Assembly: GCA_021804705.1 (NCBI GenBank)
Contig: JAJZHC010000089.1
Coordinates: forward strand, 1 to 6,033
Source of the DNA: Pseudomonadota bacterium
GTDB lineage: Bacteria; Pseudomonadota; Gammaproteobacteria; Burkholderiales; Ferrovaceae
Length of the DNA: 6,033 nucleotides
Reading direction: 5' to 3'
A model generated the notes under the pieces. The model saw only the letters and a program-made list of their open reading frames with translations, was not told where the DNA came from and ran no database searches. Positions within the stretch are counted from its first letter, which is position 1, and each line of letters opens with the position of its first letter. A program made the position numbers and the translations under genes. Positions 1-3,696 of this stretch are shown one piece after another.

Positions 1-483
1 GTCAACTTTCAGTCCTGGACCGACCCCTTCATCATCATCACAGCCCTGCCGGGTGCCCTGTGCGGCATTGTCTGGATACTGTTCGTCACGGCCACACCCT
101 TTAGCGTACCCTCGCTCATGGGCACCATCATGAGTCTTGGCGTAGCCACCGCCAACAGCATTCTGGTGGTGACCTTTGCCAACGACTGCATGTATGCCGG
201 TTCCGACCCCGTCAAAGCGGCTCTCGAAGCCGGTTTCACGCGCCTGCGGCCGGTGCTGATGACGGCTGCTGCCATGCTTATCGGCATGGTTCCCATGGCC
301 CTTGGCCTGGGTGAGGGAGGCGAGCAGAATGCACCTCTGGGCCGCGCCGTCATTGGCGGGTTGCTGGTGGCCACCCTGTCCACACTGGTGTTTGTGCCGG
401 TGGTTTTTGCCTGGGTCAAGGAAGTCATGATTCGCAAAGGCTACCGATTTGACGCCGTCAGCGCCCATGCTGACCCCATCTGA
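1..483 (+). CDS. RND efflux pump inner-membrane subunit, C-terminal part (5' truncated by window)
   Basis: This is the last 160 residues of a proton-driven RND (AcrB/HAE1-like) transporter, which exports small molecules from the inner membrane or periplasm through a tripartite complex. The frame is open from base 1 and ends at TGA 481-483, so the start lies outside the window. Four hydrophobic segments, at about residues 8-30, 36-59, 85-104 and 114-138 of the visible part, match the last four membrane helices (TM9-12) of RND pumps. The family hallmarks RLRPVLMT (residues 81-88) and GEGGEQNAPLGRAVIGG (104-120) are present. The TM10 motif reads ATANSILVVTFA where AcrB has SAKNAILIVEFA, so the AcrB Lys940 position is Ala51 here. 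The adaptor gene follows 17 bases later, so the pump precedes its adaptor, the reverse of the acrAB order. The family assignment is secure; the substrate cannot be read from this part. Confidence 0.95.
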   Translation, partial: VNFQSWTDPFIIITALPGALCGIVWILFVTATPFSVPSLMGTIMSLGVATANSILVVTFANDCMYAGSDPVKAALEAGFTRLRPVLMTAAAMLIGMVPMALGLGEGGEQNAPLGRAVIGGLLVATLSTLVFVPVVFAWVKEVMIRKGYRFDAVSAHADPI

Positions 484-500
484 AAACTCATGGTCTGCCT

Positions 501-1685
501 ATGAACCCTTCTGAAAACCAGAATCCTCCACAATCCGACGCGACGCCACGGCATCGCCTGAACCACGCTTTCAAGCCCCTGGCCATCGTCATCGGCCTGC
601 TACTGGTACTGGTCGTGGTGGGTCTGATCAACCGCTACGGTCTCACCAACAACGCCCCGCGCCCCACCGTCACGCCCGCGCCGACAGTGGCCTTTGTCAT
701 GGCCACCCGCGGCAAACCCGAATCGGAACTGGTGTTGCCCGGCACTCTGCAACCTGCCAGGGAAACACAGATCTACGCCCGCGCCAGCGGGTATGTCAGC
801 AAATGGAACGTGGACATTGGTGCGGAAGTCCATGAAGGCCAACTGTTACTGACCATTGACAGCCCAGAGGTGGATCAGAATCTGGCCCATGCCGAAGCCG
901 CGCTGGCTTCCGCACGAGCCAACTTGCAAATTGCCATCACCACGCTTAACCGATCGAAGGAGTTGCTGGCCAAAAAATTCCTCTCGCAGCAGATCGTGGA
1001 TGAGCAGGAAGCCCAGATGCAGGCCCGTGCCGCAGACGTTCATGCCAACGAAGCCGATGTGCGGCGTTATCGGGAAAGCCAGGCCTTCGAACGGGTCACT
1101 GCGCCCTTTGCCGGACGCATCACCTATCGCAACGTGGAAAAAGGCCAGCTCGTCACCGCCAACAGTCCCGACCCCAACGGCTGGCTCTACCGCCTGTCAG
1201 CCACCAACCCGCTGCGCCTGTTCGTCAACGTACCGCAAAGCCAGGCGCGATTCATCCACGATGACATGCCGGTCTCACTTAAACTGAGCGAGTTTCCGGG
1301 AAGGACCTTTACGGCTACCGTGGCGCGCAGCGCGGGCGCGCTGGACCCCAGTTCCAAGACGTTGCTCACTGAAGTGCACATTCCCAATGACAGGCATGAA
1401 CTGGCCTCGGGCAGTTATGCCGAGGCGCATTTCGCCCTGAAGCTCGATAACCCGGTCATCATCCTGCCATCCAATACGCTGATCGTGCGTGCAGACGGCA
1501 CCAGGGTGGCCGTCATCGACCAGAATAATCACATCCAGTTAAAGCCGGTCACCACCGGACGTGATTTTGGGACGACCATCGAGATCATCACGGGGTTGAA
1601 TGAGCATGAAAAGGTCGTCACCAATCCGTCGGATTCCGTACGGGATGGAGCCACCGTCAACCCCGTGACAGCCAAGGCCAACTGA
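501..1685 (+). CDS. RND efflux periplasmic adaptor subunit (HlyD/AcrA-like membrane fusion protein)
   Basis: This 394-residue protein bridges an RND pump to an outer-membrane channel. Residues 1-26 are a polar cytoplasmic tail and 27-44 a single hydrophobic anchor. There is no lipobox, so it is anchored by a helix rather than a lipid. The two halves of the lipoyl-like domain lie at about 81-124 (ASGYVSKWNVDIGAEVHEGQ) and 196-225 (VTAPFAGRI, GQLV). They flank an Ala-rich alpha-hairpin at about 125-195. A beta-barrel domain follows at about 235-315 and a membrane-proximal domain at about 318-385 (IILPSNTLIV). Length is normal for the family. ATG 501 has no clear Shine-Dalgarno sequence; a 4-codon frame (490-504, ATG GTC TGC CTA TGA) overlaps it as ATGA and could couple translation. 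It lies downstream of the pump, presumably in one operon. No outer-membrane factor gene follows, so that part must be upstream or elsewhere. Confidence 0.95.
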   Translation: MNPSENQNPPQSDATPRHRLNHAFKPLAIVIGLLLVLVVVGLINRYGLTNNAPRPTVTPAPTVAFVMATRGKPESELVLPGTLQPARETQIYARASGYVSKWNVDIGAEVHEGQLLLTIDSPEVDQNLAHAEAALASARANLQIAITTLNRSKELLAKKFLSQQIVDEQEAQMQARAADVHANEADVRRYRESQAFERVTAPFAGRITYRNVEKGQLVTANSPDPNGWLYRLSATNPLRLFVNVPQSQARFIHDDMPVSLKLSEFPGRTFTATVARSAGALDPSSKTLLTEVHIPNDRHELASGSYAEAHFALKLDNPVIILPSNTLIVRADGTRVAVIDQNNHIQLKPVTTGRDFGTTIEIITGLNEHEKVVTNPSDSVRDGATVNPVTAKAN

Positions 1686-2336
1686 TCAGCCCTGAGCACT
1701 CAGCCAGCGTGCCAGATCCTGCACGCTGTCCAGCACCACCAGTGCTGGATGCTGCTCAAGATAAGCTCGGGGATGAGCGCCATAACTCACCGCCACCGCA
1801 TCGACCCCTGCATGGTGTGCCATCATGAGATCGTGGGAAGTATCGCCAATCATCAGGGTGCGCTGCGGCGTCATGCCCGTCACCGCCATTAAATGCAGCA
1901 GCATGTCGGGATCGGGTTTGGGGCGGCTTTCATCAGCGCACCGCGAAGCCACGAAATGCGGTTTGAATCCGGTTGCGGTAAAACCACGCTCCAGCCCTAC
2001 GCGCGGCTTGCCGGTGGCCACGGCCAACAGGTAGCCGTCGGCATCGAGTTGCTGTAACAGTTCGGCCACCCCTGCAAAGGGGCGCAGCTGGTGTTCCCTT
2101 GGAAGGTAGTGTGCGCGGTAATGTTCGAAAAGTTCCGGCAGCCGCTCGGGCGGCAGCTCGGGGGCCACATATTGCAGCGCTGCCATCATTCCCATGCCAA
2201 TGACATGGCGCGCGTGCGCTTCAGGGGGTGTTGCAATTCCCATGCGCGTGCACGCCATGCGCAGCGTTTCGGCAATCAGGGAGGCGGAATCCAGAAGGGT
2301 GCCATCCCAATCAAAAACGATCAGGTCATAACGCAT
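1686..2336 (-). CDS. HAD-superfamily phosphatase (subfamily IA, phosphoglycolate phosphatase-like)
   Basis: This 216-residue cytoplasmic hydrolase has all four HAD motifs. Motif I is FDWDGTLLD, with nucleophile Asp9 and acid/base Asp11. Motif II is ATGK, with Thr108. Motif III is RPKPDP, with Lys140. Motif IV is GDTSHD, with Mg-binding Asp165 and Asp169. The helical stretch at about residues 17-80 is a C1-type cap as in Gph phosphatases. Length fits the Gph/PGMB group (about 210-230 residues). Family knowledge suggests removal of phosphate from a small metabolite such as 2-phosphoglycolate, but the substrate is not proven. The start ATG (2334-2336) lies inside the 3' end of rluC with an 11-base overlap. 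No Shine-Dalgarno sequence precedes it, so translation probably depends on ribosomes finishing rluC. Its stop abuts the stop of the convergent adaptor gene. I withhold a symbol because the substrate is uncertain. Confidence 0.93.
   Translation of the reverse strand: MRYDLIVFDWDGTLLDSASLIAETLRMACTRMGIATPPEAHARHVIGMGMMAALQYVAPELPPERLPELFEHYRAHYLPREHQLRPFAGVAELLQQLDADGYLLAVATGKPRVGLERGFTATGFKPHFVASRCADESRPKPDPDMLLHLMAVTGMTPQRTLMIGDTSHDLMMAHHAGVDAVAVSYGAHPRAYLEQHPALVVLDSVQDLARWLSAQG
1692..1749 (+). terminator. Three tandem hairpins downstream of the adaptor stop (possible terminator or 3'-end stabiliser)
   Basis: Three inverted repeats lie almost end to end, starting 7 bases after the adaptor stop. 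They are CTGA-GCAC-TCAG (1692-1703), CAGCGTGC / GCACGCTG with an 8-base loop (1705-1728), and TCCAGCAC / GTGCTGGA with a 5-base loop (1729-1749). The last two are perfect 8-bp stems. No T-run follows, so this is not a classic intrinsic terminator. It also encodes the last residues of the convergent HAD protein. A role in ending or protecting the efflux-operon mRNA is inference. Confidence 0.35.
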
Positions 2337-3291
2337 GAGTCAATGGCGTCAGGCGTTCTAGAAACTGGCTAAGCTCTTGGGGCAGCGCCGCTTCCAGCTT
2401 GAGCGGTAGCTCCTGCACGGGATGGATGAAACGCAGGGAAGCCGCATGCAAGAACATGCGCTTGAGGCCCTGGCGTGCCAGCGCCTTGTTCCAGGCAAAG
2501 TCGCCGTATTTGTCATCGCCCGCTATGGGGCAGCCCAGATGGGCGAGGTGCACGCGAATCTGGTGGGTGCGCCCAGTCATGAGCTGGGCTTCCAGCAGTG
2601 TCGCTTCCTCAAAACGCTGTTTGCGACGAAAAACGGTTTGCGAAGCCTTGCCGTCATCCCGCACCATCACCCGCCGCTCACCGGATTCGGTCAGAAACTT
2701 GTGCAGGCTCTCCTTGACCACTTTCTTTTCTTCCTTGAACTGGCCTCGCGCCAGCGCGTAATAGCGCTTGTCCATGGCCCCGGTGCGCATCATGTCATGC
2801 AGTGCCACCAGCATGCTGCGTTTTTTGGCGATGAGCAGGATGCCTGATGTATCGCGATCCAGCCGATGGGCCAGCTCCAGAAAACGTGCTTTGGATCGCT
2901 CTGTACGCAGTTGCTCGATCACGCCCAGGCTGATGCCGCTACCCCCATGCACCGCCACGCCGGCAGGCTTGTTGAGCGCCAGCAGCCCCTCGTCTTCGTA
3001 CAGGATCGCCTGTGACAGGGGTGCCGCACCCCATTTTGGTGCATGGAGGGGGCCAGCCTTGGCTGGAGCCACTTCAACGGGCGGAATGCGCACCCGGTCG
3101 CCGATTTTCAAGCGGTAGGTGGCGTCCACCCGGCCACTGTTGACGCGCACTTCACCACTACGAAGAATGCGGTAAATGTGGCTTTTGGGTACACCTTTGA
3201 GGCGAGTGAGCAGAAAGTTGTCGATGCGCTGGTGATCGGCGTCTTCATCGATTTCTTCCCAAAGAACAGAAGTTTTGCGTAAAGAGGACAT
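2326..3291 (-). CDS. rluC: 23S rRNA pseudouridine synthase RluC
   Basis: RluC converts three uridines of 23S rRNA (positions 955, 2504 and 2580 in E. coli) to pseudouridine. The 321-residue protein has an N-terminal S4 RNA-binding domain at about residues 22-70 (QRIDNFLLTRLKGVPKSHIY, RILRSGEVRVN, RVRIPPV), strongly like E. coli RluC. An RluA-type catalytic domain follows, with the signature HRLDRDTSG at 142-150; Asp145 is the expected catalytic nucleophile. Further family motifs are LNKPAGVAVHGG (106-117), TGRTHQIRVHLAH (239-251) and AGDDKYG (257-263). The length is normal. It is divergent from rne, an arrangement also seen in E. coli and common in betaproteobacteria, and it leads into the overlapping HAD gene. 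The start ATG 3289-3291 is the only Met before the S4 domain, yet the 30 bases before it hold no Shine-Dalgarno sequence. Assignment to RluC rather than RluA or RluD rests on the S4 domain, the sequence match and the rne neighbour. Confidence 0.96.
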   Translation of the reverse strand: MSSLRKTSVLWEEIDEDADHQRIDNFLLTRLKGVPKSHIYRILRSGEVRVNSGRVDATYRLKIGDRVRIPPVEVAPAKAGPLHAPKWGAAPLSQAILYEDEGLLALNKPAGVAVHGGSGISLGVIEQLRTERSKARFLELAHRLDRDTSGILLIAKKRSMLVALHDMMRTGAMDKRYYALARGQFKEEKKVVKESLHKFLTESGERRVMVRDDGKASQTVFRRKQRFEEATLLEAQLMTGRTHQIRVHLAHLGCPIAGDDKYGDFAWNKALARQGLKRMFLHAASLRFIHPVQELPLKLEAALPQELSQFLERLTPLTHAL

Positions 3292-3303
3292 TTTATTTAT
3301 AAT
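3275..3303 (+). promoter_or_regulatory. Candidate sigma70 promoter for rne
   Basis: A perfect -10 hexamer TATAAT (3298-3303) lies exactly 17 bp after TTGCGT (3275-3280), which keeps the TTG core of the -35 consensus. Transcription would start near 3309-3310, giving a leader of about 387 nt, close to the long (361-nt) rne leader known in E. coli. The -35 element and part of the spacer lie inside the first codons of rluC. This rests on consensus matching only. Confidence 0.65.
3296..3301 (-). promoter_or_regulatory. Candidate -10 element for rluC on the opposite strand
   Basis: Read on the minus strand, 3301-3296 is TATAAA, sharing four base pairs with the rne -10 hexamer. If it is used, the start site would fall at about 3289-3291, on the rluC ATG, giving a leaderless or nearly leaderless mRNA. 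No good -35 is present at 17 bp (TAATAG). An alternative weak promoter uses TTGATG (3340-3335) with a poor -10 about 17-18 bp on. Both are tentative. Confidence 0.3.
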
Positions 3304-3308
3304 CGTAA

Positions 3309-3696
3309 GTTATTGAGTCTATTAGAGGTCGCCCCATCAAGCGGCCTGAAGATCCGGGTCAACCCAACCCGTTCCGAGCAGACTCGATAACCCCGGATCA
3401 ACAGTGACATCCCGGGAACCCTCCCGGCAAACCTCCGGGCGTTCGACGAACAGTCACAATCGGTTAATTTCGCTCACCAAAAAGTAGCGATGGTAAGTTA
3501 GTTGCGCGCTGAAAGCATCATCTGATTTTTCCGCCCTGCCTGAAGCAGGGTGATGACGACAACACCGATCGAACCATTGATAGAGAGTCTGACATTTTAG
3601 TCACGTGAAGGCCCTATAGTTTATGCCCACCCGCGCCCAAGGCGCGAGCGTGGTTCGGTCTTGTCCTCCCGAAGCCCAGGCGCGCGGGGGTCCATT
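3309..3696 (+). ncRNA. rne 5' leader, hairpin-rich, candidate RNase E autoregulatory element
   Basis: This 388-base region lies between the predicted rne start site and the rne ATG and has no credible gene. Stems visible by eye are as follows. 3326-3332 pairs with 3341-3347 (7 bp, one G-U). GATCCGGG 3351-3358 pairs with CCCGGATC 3392-3399 and encloses CGAG/CTCG at 3375-3386. CCCGG 3423-3427 pairs with CCGGG 3435-3439. CCCTGC 3534-3539 pairs with GCAGGG 3545-3550, extended by C3532-G3552, after a U-rich bulge and with an outer TCATC/GATGA (3518-3522 and 3552-3556) that could pair alternatively. CCAC plus CGCGCC (3627-3637) pairs with GGCGCG and GTGG (3641-3653). In E. coli and Pseudomonas the rne leader folds into conserved elements (rne5 and rne-II) that let RNase E cut its own mRNA. 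A similar role here is inferred from position, length and structure, not from a sequence match. Confidence 0.5.
3686..3690 (+). promoter_or_regulatory. rne ribosome binding site, potentially masked
   Basis: GGGGG, six bases before ATG 3697, can pair with the 16S CCUCC tail using one G-U. The same bases can pair in cis: CTCCCG-like 3666-3671 (C-T-C-C-C-G) matches C3685-G3690 as a 6-bp stem with one G-U and a 13-base loop, which would hide the site. It is the only Shine-Dalgarno-like run near the start and supports ATG 3697 as the initiation codon. Confidence 0.55.

Noticed and set aside
856..1287. Plus-strand frame overlapping the adaptor gene in another phase
   Set aside because: The adaptor domains are complete in the main frame. 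The alternative translation is Arg/Ser/Pro-rich with no recognisable domain.
3018..3032. Hairpin GGGGTG-CCG-CACCCC followed by ATTTT, terminator-like on the + strand
   Set aside because: It lies in the middle of rluC, antisense to it, with no + strand gene ending nearby. The same bases encode RluC residues between the S4 and catalytic domains, so chance is more likely.
3320..3480. Possible tRNA or other known structured RNA in the GC-rich leader (GTTCGACGAAC at 3441-3451 looks like a T-arm)
   Set aside because: No acceptor stem, anticodon arm or CCA end can be assembled around it. The stems fit an mRNA leader better.
3305..3500. Direct repeat GTAAGTTA at 3305-3312 and 3493-3500
   Set aside because: Only 8 bases in an AT-rich context, with no further copies or shared flanks, so it is not convincing as an operator pair.
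3601..3608. Palindrome TCACGTGA
   Set aside because: A single 8-base palindrome within the leader, about 90 bases before the rne ATG and far from the promoter, with no second site. I cannot link it to a regulator.
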